Shown here: positions 38,246-51,030 of the stretch, piece after piece | Layout of the letters: every line of letters begins with the position of its first letter | Position numbering within the stretch: the stretch's first letter is position 1 | Assembly (NCBI RefSeq): GCF_021130785.1 | Contig: NC_060210.1 | Coordinates: forward strand, 184,604,001 to 184,668,000 | DNA from: Homalodisca vitripennis | Taxonomy: Eukaryota; Arthropoda; Insecta; Hemiptera; Cicadellidae | Direction: 5' to 3' | DNA: 64,000 nucleotides | Made by a program: the position numbers and the translations under genes | Notes under the pieces: model-generated | The model's database searches: none | What the model saw: the letters and a program-made list of their open reading frames with translations, nothing else | Told to the model about the DNA's origin: nothing

Positions 38246-38788
38246 AACGATGGCAAATCTGATATAGTGGCAAAACAGACATACGTAAGTAGGGAAAATA
38301 CTGGATTAGTAAGATAATAGTGAAAAAGGTGACAAATACGGGGTAACCGGTCAACGAGCTACGCTATGTAAAAACTCTATAATAATATTAAATTAAAAAC
38401 ATGTCAGCGCTATAAATTCGCGCCTTTAAAAGATGCTTAAATGGCTTTTTGAAGTATTTTTTTGTAATAACCAAACATTTTATATAACCAAAAGTTACAA
38501 TATGAAATCATCTAAATTTAACTGATCTATTTACACTTTTATGTGTAAAATATGGTTTTACAAGGTTTTTAGTAAATTCCGTAAGCAAGAGATAACATAA
38601 GTATGGATGAATGAGACGTACATTCGTCATAGTATTGTGGATGAGACAGTTTAAAGGGTTAAACAACACACTTTATTAAAATATAAAAAAGGTTTTACTG
38701 GACGTAAAGTTTACTACTTTACTATATTATATAGTAGTTTATATATAATATTTTATTTAATCTATATAAAATAAAATATATCTATATA

Positions 38789-38846
<58 letters not shown>

Positions 38847-41800
38847 ATAAAAACCATTGAATAAACTTTTTGAATGCAGTTATTATAATATAGCAATATT
38901 TTTTTATTTTGATCAAACTATTTGAAATAGTATAAAATGTATGTTTTGTAACAGCAAATATTCCATACACAAAATTGCAATATGTGTATCCAGAATGAGT
39001 TCACTAATATTAAAACCTGCTTCAGGTAAATCTGAATGTAGACAGAAGTACTTGCGGGAATGTAAGGGAAATGACTTCACAGACTGGAGATTATTGGCGG
39101 GAATATAGGAGTCGGAATATTGGATGCAGTAATAGACGTGTCTTTGTATGGTCCGCGATTGCTATTTTATTCACATTTTTAAATACTTTCTGCATTATAG
39201 TACTGATATCAAAACCAGAGATCTATTTCATGTCAGAAATATACCTATATGATAAAGTAGGTTTTAAAATTATAAAAACTGTAAAAGAATAGCTAATATA
39301 TAACAGTGAATTGCCTTATAATTTGTATAGAATATCACATTTTTAAATAAGAATTGATGGGAAGGTAAGATTAAACAATTAAGACTGAAAAGAGTACGTA
39401 TGAAGAGACATTTTACAAAATTGTATATAGATTATGAGTTAGTGAATAACAAGAGAGAAATGAAACAATCGTAATTTTATATTGAGGTACAGCTTTGTAT
39501 GCAAGATCATATTATTACTGTACGAATTATGAATTATTATTTATTATTATACGAGTATTTAAAAACAAAAGAAAACTGTGTGTAAAAAGTAAAAAATTGT
39601 CCTTATCTATCTGATGGAGGAAAAACATCCAACACATCAGAGGAGCATCTAGGGAATTGGGGTAACTTGTAGAAGGTTTGTAATTTATGAATGAGGAGCT
39701 TTTGAAACCCAGTAGTTTATATAATTGTACTTTAAGAATTCAGTGGTATGTTACATTATAATTATTATATTTTTCATGTATATCTTAAAACCACTATATA
39801 CTGATAACAATCATAACTACGAAAATGTATACTGCTATTCCATTTCCAGTACAGAGTGTTCAAATACTTCCAAAACAAAAAAGTACAATTTCTCCAATAC
39901 CGATAATATATAAAAAGAATATTAAGGCACGTTCAGGAGTTACATACAATAATATTTAAGTGAGATGAAAATTTCATTGGTGAAATTCTAGTCACGCGTA
40001 AGTAGCTAATGATTTTATTTGTGTTTTGTTACCTGCTCGTAAGTGAGCATTATGAAATGTCAGATATTGTTTTCTTTCGCTAAAGCCTTTGGAAATACAT
40101 CTATGTGAATGAAAGCTATGTTTATTAGTAAGAAGATACATATATTAGTATTAAATAATTGATTTTATAAATAAATAATAAGTAGTGTGTTGGTAATAGA
40201 AATGCCCACCTCTTTCAAATCTTCATTATTAATGGGCTGGATATATTCAGCAGAATTTCATAAATTTTTTCGGGAAAACCGCGTTACATATTATCAATAA
40301 GAATCGCAACAGAACTTGTAACAAATACTACGTAGTATGCTAGCACAAACTAGCTTGTGTATAATATCTTTGATTGTATTAGTTACACAGGAGACCATAT
40401 ACATGACATTCATATAAATGAGATGTATCAAAATGAGGGCACTGATTATTGCACCTAGTTATGAGGTCCGATGCAACTGTTCCACGCAGCTATGATTTTT
40501 ACCGTTCAAATGTTTATTACCTGAGCCTTTTATTCCAGATGATTTTTACCAATGGCATTCCAAGCGCTTACTTTATCTGTTCTTAAATTTACGGCATTAC
40601 ATGAGTTACCTCTAAAGTAGCTAACACAATAAAATTGTCTGTACATGTATGGTTTAAATATTTCTATCCTTATTAATTTAAGATTTAACAGGAACTGTTT
40701 TATTAAAATAGAATCCTTCCAGCATAAACTACTCCTCCGTTAATGGAATCCGTGTCTTTCAAAGTTATTAGATACCTTATGCTAATATTTAAGAAAATAC
40801 ATACCCAATTGGAATAAGTATTATTTATATATGGCTTCTTACATTTACAACTGATGGTGCACTAAAATAGTTCTCCATGATGAAATTTACAATTACTTTT
40901 ATTCTGTTACTTAATATTGCTTAATAATAAACATTTATTTGTTACTTCATGATTTGTCAGACAGGGGATTTACACTAACGTGTTGTATTTCCGTTCCCTG
41001 ATTCTTGGATACTTCGATAGGTAATTTTCTCGAGGGGCTGGAAAAATTTCTTTTTTTCCGCACGATATTCTGAAACGAACTGCCGTATAGATTTTATATT
41101 ATTGTGAGGTATTCTTTCTATATTTCTATATAAGTAGCAATGAGTTTGATTGTGGTGCCATAGACTTTGATACAAAATTTACCAACATTTTTACGTGGTT
41201 CTTATGAGTAACCATGGTTTTAAAAAGAAAGTTATCATATACATTTTGATATGTATTAGACGTTAAAACATTAAAATGAAAATGAACGCACTTATGAGTT
41301 GACTGTACTGGTGGCTGTCTTGATTTTAAGTCTATAAGATCAATTTTATACATCTTGCACTCTTACGATACTTTTTTTAGTGATATTTATGGTAGATAAT
41401 TCAATTTAAAGGTATATTTAATAGGCATCTAAACTTGTTTAGTTATATAATATTCACAAAAATTCTCTTAAAATACTTAGTAACTAATCATTTATTTGTT
41501 AAAAGAGTATAAAACTTGCAAGAAACTAAAGGATGTTCGATTTTGCATTAAGTATATATTTAAATTTAGATATCCGCTATAATAACATTTAACGTTACTT
41601 TTATTGAAAAATCTCTGATTCACAACAACCGGCTCCCACGAGATAAGAATAAATTAATTCTCTTTCAGTAAATAAATTTCATAACTAATTATGTTTTTTC
41701 TGTAGAACAATCGGAACATTGCTTAATGTACACAAATATAAGACAGGTGGATGGACCAAGACAGCAAATGTCTTTAGAATGGCTAATACAGAGAGAACCA

Positions 41801-43639
41801 ACTCCTGAATCAAATAACGTCTGAGGAAGGTGGAACGTCATTGTCTCTTCCGTACATAAATATTAGCTGCTTCATGTCTCTGCATTTCTACCTCAATTAC
41901 TTTATTCGAACTACCTGTTTGACTCAAGTTTACGGTAATAAGCTTTGCAAATATAAAGAGTTTGTTACCCATGATTCTTAATACAAATCTTTTCTTTTAA
42001 TGCATAACAAATTTATTAAGCGTAGCTTTGTTACCAGTCTCTGGTCAAGGTTGATTAAGAGCTTTGCTCATACACAGATGTATAATTATACATTATAAAA
42101 AATCAATACAGAAAATAATTGATAATTGTCATCATTAAATACTTGTTTCGAATGCCTTTGCAGTTCTTGCCGACTATTTTCCCCCAAAAATATAGTTACG
42201 TAAAATTTAAAAGTATATTATATGAATAAAGTAATAGCTAGTAAAATATAGTAACAAACCTGACTATTAATTAACCTGTAGGTTTTAAGTGTATTTGAAA
42301 TGTTAGAAATAAACAAAGTAAAAACAAGCTTGAAATTTCAAATTATCTTGTTGATCATAAATCTTCCGTACATGTTTTATGCGGGTTTTTAAACATACAT
42401 TTTTCTAACAGTTTATCGGGAAAATATTTGTTGTGGAAATTATAAATTATACTAATTAGAAAAAAATTATTAAAAGTTGTTCTCGCCGTATTAGCCGAAG
42501 ATTTCATTGAGAATTATTCAAAGTGGAAGGTCGTTTCACATTGCCGATCGGAAGAAATATACACACATAAAATAAGAGCAATCGCAATAGTAAACTGGAA
42601 TTTACGAGTACAACCGGACACGATTTGTATGTTCCTCATCCCACGTTGTCCTTATCTTACTGTCCATAACCATCGTTCTTTTGATTAATCTAATTTTGGA
42701 TTTAGCAGGAAATTTTAGAGAGTAAATTTAATTTTTATTGATTGATCACGAGTACGTGTGGAATGATGATATAAAAATGTAACTTTAGCACATGCCAGTT
42801 TGGCACTGCGATCAGTCTAGATATAAAAATCCCTAGTTTAATTTTTTAAATTCGTTCTAACTGGTTAATAATCTTAATAAATTTCTCTCTAAAGAGTACA
42901 AGATTCTCATAATATAATAGAAAATGAGTTAGCAATTAAATAATTTAAAGCAAATTAATCATGTCTCCCTCACTTAAAATTTCCTAATAGTTTAGGAGCC
43001 GTGAACCAATTTTCACTTTTTAAATACTTTATAAGCCTTATTAAAGTCGGTAAAAGAATTATTTACCACAAGAAAGATGTTAAATGTCAGTGCGCTAGCT
43101 TTAGTGGAGGTGAAACAGAAAAGGTGTCAAAAGGATTAAAATATGAATTAATTACTTTTATCGCGGATCATATTTTTGTTATCTTAGAACACGTAAAACC
43201 AAGCGTCAGACACGTATATAATTTAAGTCTTAAATCAGTGTCAGCCAACCACCCACAGACGAGCTGCTTGGCTGAAAGTGGCTTATCTATTTACAGGACT
43301 GTGATATAAAAATTATTTATTTTACTGAGTGCTAATTTAAAGTGTGCAAAGCTAAAAAATAGATTATATGAGGGGACAAACTGTTATAATATAATATAAT
43401 TAGCACTTTTAATACTTTCCCTTTTAGACATTCGCTAAAAAAAGCACGGCTGACAATCGAGTTCTCTTTTAGAAGAAATACTTGTATCGATTAAAAGAAA
43501 TTAGTTTATATCCTGATAAAGTGGAAATCATTTTTTGGTATGTATACTAAAACATATTTGTGGATAAAAATAATAGGAAAATCTAAATTATAAAGAATAA
43601 TATAAAACGTGGATAGATGAAAATAATCTACAATGGAAT
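38246..43639. other. Long gene-free AT-rich stretch
   Basis: About 5.4 kb with no recognisable family apart from the (TA)n at 38,790. A small palindrome TACTACGTAGTA lies near 40,326. A segment around 41,822 (CTGAGGAAGGTGGAACGTCA) is slightly suggestive of a retroelement tail. The open frame 43,001-43,309 (102 codons) has no known motif. Confidence 0.45.
38790..38844. repeat. (TA)n microsatellite
   Basis: Pure alternating AT. Confidence 0.97.
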
Positions 43640-44175
43640 TTTATCGGCTCAGATGGTGAAGAAAAAAGTATTAGACAGTAGAAGGAGAAACGACTTCCCA
43701 CAATATAAACTCCAGAACTGCTCAATGTAGGTAGTCCACTTGGGTGTCAACACAATTTTAACTGCTCAGAAAGGTAGTATCAAACTGTATAAGCAGAAAC
43801 GATTTCCCACAATATAAACTCAAGAACTGCTCAATGTAGGTAGTCCACTTGGGTGTCAAACAATTTTAACAGCTCAGAAAGGAAGAATCAAACCGTAGAA
43901 GCAGAAACGACTTCCCACGATATAAACTCCAGAACTGCTCAATTTAGTTATTCCACTTGGTTGTCAATAGAATTTTAACAGCTCAGAAAGGAAGTATCAA
44001 ACCGATGAAACAGAAACGACTTCCCACAATATAAACTACAATACCCCTTAAATCTAGTAGTCCACGTGGTTTCAATAGAATCGTAAAAGCTCAGACGATG
44101 TGGGAGAAAGTTTCAAATTAAAAGTTGGAACTACCTTCCTCAATATTAACTCCAATGCCCTTCAATAACCTCAAT
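43640..44175 (+). repeat. Tandem array, unit about 109 bp, four to five copies
   Basis: Unit landmarks: AGAAACGACTTCCCACAATA, CTCCAGAACTGCTCAATGTA, GTAGTCCACTTGGGTGTCAA and TTTTAACAGCTCAGAAAGGA. The word CGACTTCCCA or its variants begins at 43,691, 43,800, 43,908, 44,017 and, more diverged, about 44,130. Internal units are more alike than the edge units, as in unequal-exchange arrays. Not coding. Confidence 0.93.
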
Positions 44176-44794
44176 TCATATTGTTACCTGTATTCTGCGC
44201 ATATTCACCCCTTTATTTTTACTGTTATTGCTTTTCTAACACGCTTTCTAAAAATAGTCCTAACCGGTGTTAAAAAAACATAATTTTAAACACCAGAATT
44301 CATATAGAGGGATAAATTACAAGAATGGTTTAAACTATAATTCTGAGTTTGTGATATTTTTATTTTTAAGCTCTAATACTATAGAAAATAAGGATGCAAT
44401 TTAACTAGCGTAGTTCATAAAATTGCAAGTTCATGCTTTTTGACTGATATGAAAAAATATCTTTTCCGTACAATCACGAGAAATTTATTTTATATTTTAC
44501 AAACATTTGCATTACTTTCTACTCGGAGTCGGAGTCGGACTTATTCACATTTGTTGAAAACATTTTACATGGTTCTAGTTTAGAATACAAAATTTCAAAG
44601 TAGAGGTTAGAAACGGTGCTTCGGTGCTATATTTATAAAACACTCAAAAAAGGCACTTAACTCAAAAAACAAAATAAATAATAGCAATTCAGCAACCAGT
44701 TAAAATCTACCTTAAACCCTAAACAAGTTATATTTATTAAAAACCTACGTTTTAATTTTTAAATTTATATAAACATATATATTTCCATTAAAAA
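44176..44794. other. AT-rich spacer left of copy B
   Basis: Nothing recognised. It may belong to the same duplication, but the matching part of copy A would lie outside the window. Confidence 0.4.
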
Positions 44795-45419
44795 ATTAAT
44801 AATAAGGATTACGTTTTGAATCTACATCGTTGTTGCCACAGTTGTGCGTCTCATATAGGCTAGAAAGTTTGAGTTAACTAGCCACTACAGTCGCTATGGG
44901 TTAGAGCACTTGAAGTGGTCTGGAACATGGTCGGTAGTTGCTTTGTTACCATCCAAACTTACTTTGAGTGCATGTTGTTTCTGTATTGTTTATTAGCTGA
45001 TGGGATGAATTGTTAGATTTCGATACTAATTAAGTACATTGAGGCCAAACCTCAAATAACTGTGTTCGTGTATTGTGACAGACTCCGGAATAGGACTAAA
45101 TTATATATGAATAAGTTGCAGCAGCCTCCAAATTTTGTAATTTATCTTAAGCAAAACTCAACAAAAATCTAAAAGTGTTACAAAATCACAAAAATTAAAT
45201 ACAAAAATCTCTACACCAATAACCAATACCAATATAAATAAACATTTTCTTGAGTCAATTTCGTATCCAAAAATATCAACCCAACTTTTAAAGTATGATT
45301 TATACTTCCATAATAACACCAGATAGGAGTGCCATCACACAATTTTGTGGAGTGACAGGATTCGCTAAATTTGCATGCAAAACTTAAAGTCTATCGCTCG
45401 TTATACTAGGCTACATGTG

Positions 45420-45665
45420 TTACTATGTTAAAATGTCATATGATTGTATCATTGTAATAAAATAACTGTTTATTCTGCAATTTTACCGTTGCCAACATGA
45501 TTACCGAAAGAAAAATGTAAACATTTACGATAACGTTCAACCAAACTCCATTGAGTTGCATACAAATTATCTAACTAGATCTGTATCATTTAGAAATGAA
45601 GCTATAAACAATATTTCAAGCCTATAACTAAGAGTTCATTCAGAGAGGCAGAAATCAAATATTTC
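45420..45665 (+). repeat. Dispersed repeat family with AGAAATGAAGCT core, copy 5
   Basis: TTTTACCGTTGCCAACATGA, TTACCGAAAGAAAAATGTAA, TAGAAATGAAGCTATAAACA and GAGAGGCAGAAATC. Partner of 600-870 within the segmental duplication, and alignable also to 31,850-32,112. Confidence 0.65.
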
Positions 45666-46892
45666 GTTTGAATCATATTAAAATATTTACCATTTTGTAA
45701 AATTACATTTTAATAGTTTATGTAACCATTCTGTAAAGTCATTTTAAATCAATTTAATGTTCATTCATTAAAAACATATTTAATTTTGGCCCCATTTTAT
45801 AAAAATATGTGTAACGTGTTTTCTAAAATTAGTATAATATTCCGTTTGAGATCTAAATATGATTATTTTATAAGTGATTTAGTCACTTAGGGCATACATT
45901 CATGCAAAATCACAATAGTGACCTATTTTGTAAATAATGGTTTTTAAAAGCTGGATTTGGTATAGTTATTGATAATACTTTACTTTTATTAAATCCGTTG
46001 TGGATTATTGATGAGATATTGGGATCGCCAGTCTGACAGCGAGGATATCTCTGACACTGACATATTAGTTCTGTATCAGGAACCGAGTTAGCTAAGAACC
46101 ATGATAAGGAAATACCTGTTACTCAATGTTGAAGTAAATCTGTTACTTTTAGTAGCATAAATTTAACCTGCTAATTTTAATTGTAAGAAATATGTCTGAA
46201 TTGCAATGGCCACTGATAGTTAAAGCTATATTTATTTCAAAACATTATCTATATTACCTTTAATGTGTATTTAGTTACCTGTTATTAGTTGAACTACAGG
46301 TAAATACACTCGCACCGTTCGCGGGTTAACACTAATCCTGTTACACTAATAACCCTGCTCTCGGCATACTGTTTAATGACTACTCTCTAGAAAAACAAAA
46401 TGTTTTTGGATCCAATTTCATTATGGATAATTTAAAAGGATAACAGGATTTTGGATATTTGCCAATATGATGCAGAGTACAAAACACCACTTCTGTATAA
46501 CTTTATGGGTCGTTCAATTCCAATTAATTACAAATTACAAACCTAAACACAATACATGAGATGCTAATAATCAATTTTGCCTCTTCAGGGGTTACCCAAT
46601 TATGCAATTTTTTCTGTTTTCCATGAAAAATATTTCAGATTACAAATAAATTTAAATTAAATATTTAGTTTATATGCACACAGCCTCCCTGTTCTTGAAA
46701 CTTTGTAAGGAATCTTTTAAAGAAATTAATTAGTTGTTAACCGTGATAATTATAATACTGTAATAGTGACGTCGAAATTGAAAACCATCAAAAAAGGACA
46801 AATATAGCAAAAATAGTTTTATCTGAGATATTTTTTAGATTGACACAATTAAGCAGCCGTCAGACACAAATAAATATTAAATCAGCGTCAGG

Positions 46893-47060
46893 TCACCAAA
46901 TACAGACCAATAACTTCAGAAGGCTTGAAAGAGGAGATTCCATTGCCAACCCATCTTCTTGTTTGTAAAAGCCCTTTTTGTATTGAAAATAATTTTGATT
47001 CAAAGTTGATTTTGTCAATAGTAAGATATCGTCAGTTTCATTCATTTCAAGTTGACTGTA
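46893..47060 (-). pseudogene. Reverse transcriptase fragment of Penelope-like element (inverted)
   Basis: The minus-strand frame holds FYKQEDGLAMESPLSSLL, close to the '(Q)..GLAMGSPLSP' block that follows the catalytic palm start in Penelope-like reverse transcriptases. The Gly usually before SPLS is Glu here. Upstream NQNYFQYKKG also fits. Only this short part of the domain is left, and there is no YxDD box. Confidence 0.75.
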
Positions 47061-47100
47061 TTTTATTATTGACAAACAAGATTTATACAAACAATGTGGG

Positions 47101-47446
47101 GTATACAAAATTACCTGTAGTGACTGTGAAAGCTATTATATTAGACGAACTGGCAGAACTTTAATAATAGCTTTAAAAAACATATACAAGCTTTGAAAAC
47201 AAATAACATGTCTACAATAAAATCAAATTTCGCCGAACATTTATTAGAAACTGGACATAACTACAAAAAATATTGAAATGAACATCGAAATTTTGGATAT
47301 CAAGAGGAAAGGAGAAAAAATTAAACACGGAAGGAGAGTTACATATTTATCTAAATTATAACAGAGATCCTCACAACATATTAAATAGCAATTTAAAAAA
47401 TAAAACAAATCCTATCTTTGAAAAAATATTAAACACAGAATACTAA
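47101..47446 (+). pseudogene. GIY-YIG endonuclease domain fragment of Penelope-like element
   Basis: VYKITCSDCESYYIRRTGRT is a recognisable GIY-YIG start. The second Gly of the motif, expected as YIGQTGR, reads YIRRTGR. After a frameshift come FAEHLLETGHNYKN and, after another, IEILDIKRKG. The order agrees with the C-terminal endonuclease of Penelope-like elements, which nicks target DNA. Two frameshifts make it inactive. Confidence 0.82.
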
Positions 47447-47557
47447 TCAAAATTACAACTGTGTCATATAAATTTATCATCTGTTTAAATAGTCGACATG
47501 TGTATATTTATTTGTTTTTTTTTTTATCATTTAGTTAGAGGTTAATGTTCACACTGA

Positions 47558-47628
47558 AGATGGTTGATACCAAAAACACGTGTCTGAAATAAAAGAATTT
47601 TACAAGGGTTTTAGTTTACGATTCATTA
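47558..47628 (+). repeat. 3' tail of the Penelope-like fragment
   Basis: CTGAAGATGGTTGATACCAA, AACACGTGTCTGAAATAAAA and ACAAGGGTTTTAGTTTACG. It ends where homology to copy A resumes. Confidence 0.6.
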
Positions 47629-47932
47629 TTCTATGTAACGCTAATATGTCCGTTATTATTTATTGACTGTCAGTTTCAATCTAAATTATATTACCTGGAA
47701 AAAAATTTATTGTTCTATATTTTCTCCCATACGATACCGTCCACCCAATTTTGAATTAAGGAAAGCTTCTCTGCTGGTTTAAAGAAAAATTTACTTGTGT
47801 GCTTATACTATAGAAATTAGCGTTTGGATTTTGAATTAAAAGGATAAGCATATTTGTAAATTAAAAGATTAACCAAAACATGGCGATGGCAAACTACCTG
47901 TTACGTGTTGTGTTGTGTGAATGTGTGTTCAG

Positions 47933-48090
47933 GGAGACTCGTAATGTGAACCGCTGGTTACACAACAAATGCCACAGAAAGGGCGAACCTTGCCCTGAGC
48001 TCATTAAATCACACACAGTCGGTGCTTCTTTGGCCCTCTTTACCTCTGATAGCAGAATTCTGATGATATCGTATAAGTTTCTCTATGTCA
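47933..48090 (+). other. Highly conserved island shared with copy A (exon-like), copy B version
   Basis: Matches 7,201-7,345. A candidate exon of 138 bp (46 codons exactly) can be drawn from after AG at 47,931-47,932 to before GTATAAGT at 48,071. A frame open from an ATG at 47,880 runs through it to 48,119 (TRNVNRWLHNKCHRKGEPCP, then ELIKSHTVGASLALF). No domain is recognised. Copy A lacks the donor-like GT and stops just after. With four amino-acid changes against one silent change by my count, the frame may not be selected. It is best read as an unexplained conserved block. Confidence 0.4.
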
Positions 48091-48119
48091 AAGAAAATGT
48101 GTTATCGAAATCCTGCTAA

Positions 48120-50789
48120 TACTTAAACATTTTATTTACACTTCTTTTCTATATTAAGGTAGATTACGTTTCCTAAAGTTACGACTTGTATAAAATATTG
48201 TTGTAAGTAAAAGTGTGTTTATTTAAAAACAAGTAAAATATTTTTGGTAAGAGTTGTTCAGGGTTAAACATTCTCAGTTACGTTATACCATGCAAGAAAT
48301 GCCTATACAGGAAATTTCGGCATTGATTAATTTGTCAGTGTCCCACTTTCGTACGCATCAACTAGCGTAACGTATGTTTGTGGTCTTAACTTCTGTGCAG
48401 TGACAATGCTTGTTAGAGTCCAAGAAGTTTTTCCTGAAACCTTTCGTCTCTTTATTTTAGTTTCACTTGTGCTTCATTACAGCTGAAAGATTTAAAAACA
48501 TCTGTATGTATTAACTGCCTCCACACTTGACCTTAGTGCTCTTAAGCATAGATTTCAATCCTCGAATCATAGTGTTAAACATTATTTTTGTATAATTATT
48601 TTTATTTGATTCTTATATTGTACATAATTTAGTCCCTGCTTCCCAAAATCCAAGATCGTCGAATCTACATGCCGGTTAAGCAATTTCATCTATAACCATA
48701 AAATATAATGTTAATTTACACTTTTATGTTCCGGAAACAAAGTATATTACATTCGTTTGCTCAACATGAACTATTTCATATTTAAATGGTATTTTCAAGA
48801 ATACACGTATTGTTCTGTTCTCAAATTTAATTTTGACTAATTAAACATCATCTGCTGTTATTTTTTTAAACTTTTTATGCATAAATAACCTTTTTTCAAC
48901 GTTTTTACACCTGGAGAAGAGAAAAATGGCGTTTATTATGTTCTTATATTAATTTTGTAGCAACGAATGTGAAAGTCTGGTTTTATGCGTAAAAAAATGG
49001 TAGTACAATCTTATTTAATTAGTAGGAATATAAGCAATTCTGAAATTAATATTACTTTTCCTCATCAGTAGGCTATTTAAATATTATTATTTCTCATGCA
49101 TAAAAACATTAGCGCTCAAATACCAACGTATAATCTGACTTGTAAATTCTAGTCTGTGAAATGAAATGAAAAACGTCTTTATTGAATACAACGAAAAAGC
49201 ATACTCAATTGGCGAGGTTAGTCTATTTAGATCTGTAATACTTTACATCCTAATTGAATATTACAATATAACTTTCAAAGGTTAAAAATATTTAGTAGTT
49301 ATCGAATGTTTCTACTTACAAATGTAAAATAAGCTACATTTATAATAATAAATTTATTTATATTATATATTTAGCATTGTTTCGAATGTAAGTCAGTTTG
49401 ATGAAGCCACATTGCTAGAAATAGAATAGCTTAGGATTGAAAAATAAATCCGGAAAAATGATACAGAATTTCCGTCGTTTGAATCCATATGTATAAGAAG
49501 GCCAAGATGGTCTGACGCAGCGAGGCGTTCACTTTAGTACGTGAACAGAATAACAGATAAAATATTGGCATTTTACGAACACCTTGTGGTAGGCTTATTC
49601 TTACAGTGTAGTTGGTGAACATAAGTTATTAGGTAAAGGCGAAAAAATGTAACTTAACAAATCAACGGGTACGTTTACGACATTAATTTATAAAACCATA
49701 GGCTATTTCTTCTTACTTCTTTCAATTATGAGATTTGAAATACTGCCTAGATTAAAGAAGCGTGATTATGTTATATGTACTGAAACAAACAACATAATAA
49801 CTTATAGGTATTTAAATAAATTTGTTTATTCCAAAGTTTGCTTATATTTGGCAACAAATTTCAGGGTTAATGAATTACTTGTGTGTATGTATATATTCAT
49901 ATATATATATATATATATGTGCGCGGGTGCGACTGCGTGCGTGTGTGCGTGTGTGTGTTTGTGTGTGTGTATTCATATATTAAAATAAATACTTACTTCT
50001 AAATATTAATGTAAAAAGCAATTATAAGTTTTCATTATTATCATTTGTATTAGTTTCTACAATTCGATCTGTTTAATTTTCAATACAATCTTGTATTTCT
50101 GAAATAATTACTTTGTCTACACTACATTTCTAATTAAACTTATTTTTCATTATACTCAAAAAAATCTATTTATAGGTTTATAATAATTTAAAGAAGAAAA
50201 CATTCTAGAATAACATTTTGCTCAATACCTTGTTAACACAGCATCTACTAGTACAAAATCAAAATGTACGTCAAAATTCGTGAACTTATTTTATCTGTAA
50301 AGTGACAGAGTATCCATTACATAAAAAGATATAGTGAACAACAATATTTGATGCTGTCTAAAAGTGGTTTCAAAGCAACACTAAAACCCTAGAGAGACGA
50401 AAGGGAATTGTGACTTTATTTTAAAACAAGCGAAATTATATAACAACATCGATATTACAGTTTATATTTTAAACCTCTACGTTACACCCCCACTGCTATC
50501 CCCACCAGCACTAATGTGACTGGCGATCATTTCCTTACTTACGATACTCATCAATAACATTCACGAAGAACTGTGCAGGTTTCTTGTAGTGAGCGAGTTG
50601 AGCCTACTTTATCTGACTATACATATTAGCTTAGTGCTCCTATAGCTTGTCAGCACCTAATAATGGCCTAACCAACAATACTCACACGTCTAAGAGAACA
50701 TCGGTAGTGCACGAACAATAGCACAACACTCTGGCGTTGTGATTGTTAGGCGTAACCAACTACGTACAACTCAATCATGTATTGATTAA
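48120..50789. other. Copy B stretch without recognised genes
   Basis: Patchy homology to 7.35-10.08 kb. A segment near 49,160 (GAAATGAAAAACGTCTTTAT) is absent from copy A and may be an old insertion tail. Simple repeat at 49,899-49,974. Confidence 0.55.
49899..49974 (+). repeat. Compound (TA)n-(GT)n simple repeat
   Basis: ATATATATAT followed by GTGCGCGGGTGCGACTGCGT and GTGTGTGT runs. Confidence 0.9.
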
Positions 50790-51030
50790 GGTGTTCGCTG
50801 CATTACAATGCTTAGATTATTCAGTTATCACCTAATGCTTGAGTACAAGGAGAATTGTAGACTCGATTAATCAACTCCCATCTGCGAAGTAGAACAATGC
50901 TGAATGGTTCCGAGCATTTGGAATTGTTTCTGCGGTTGCTGTAATTTCCATCTTTGCCTGATTATTACACTTTGCCAGATAAGGACCGAAATCCGCACTG
51001 ATATTTCATATTGATGTAGCATGTCATATT
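50790..51030. other. Conserved non-coding block shared with copy A, copy B version
   Basis: Partner of 10,080-10,310. The identical core starts at 50,852 (AATTGTAGACTCGATTAATC). See the copy A entry for the interpretation. Confidence 0.5.

Larger units (their letters stand above)
46870..47628 (+). mobile_element. Penelope-like retroelement fragment with inverted 5' part, inserted in copy B
   Basis: Copy A has no such block: 6,200-6,240 joins directly to 6,250-6,330 where copy B is split. The fragment has three parts: a reverse-transcriptase piece read on the minus strand (46,893-47,060), a GIY-YIG endonuclease piece read on the plus strand (47,101-47,446), and a 3' tail (47,558-47,628). In an intact Penelope-like element RT precedes GIY-YIG in the same direction, so the RT piece is inverted at about 47,095. 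Such inverted partial copies are typical of this group. Confidence 0.8.

Noticed and set aside
40320..40345. Palindrome TACTACGTAGTA as an operator-like site
   Set aside because: A 12-bp palindrome is expected by chance in 64 kb of AT-rich DNA and has no gene nearby.
43001..43309. 102-codon plus-strand frame
   Set aside because: No recognisable motif and no good ATG context (track start is a non-ATG codon); consistent with chance.
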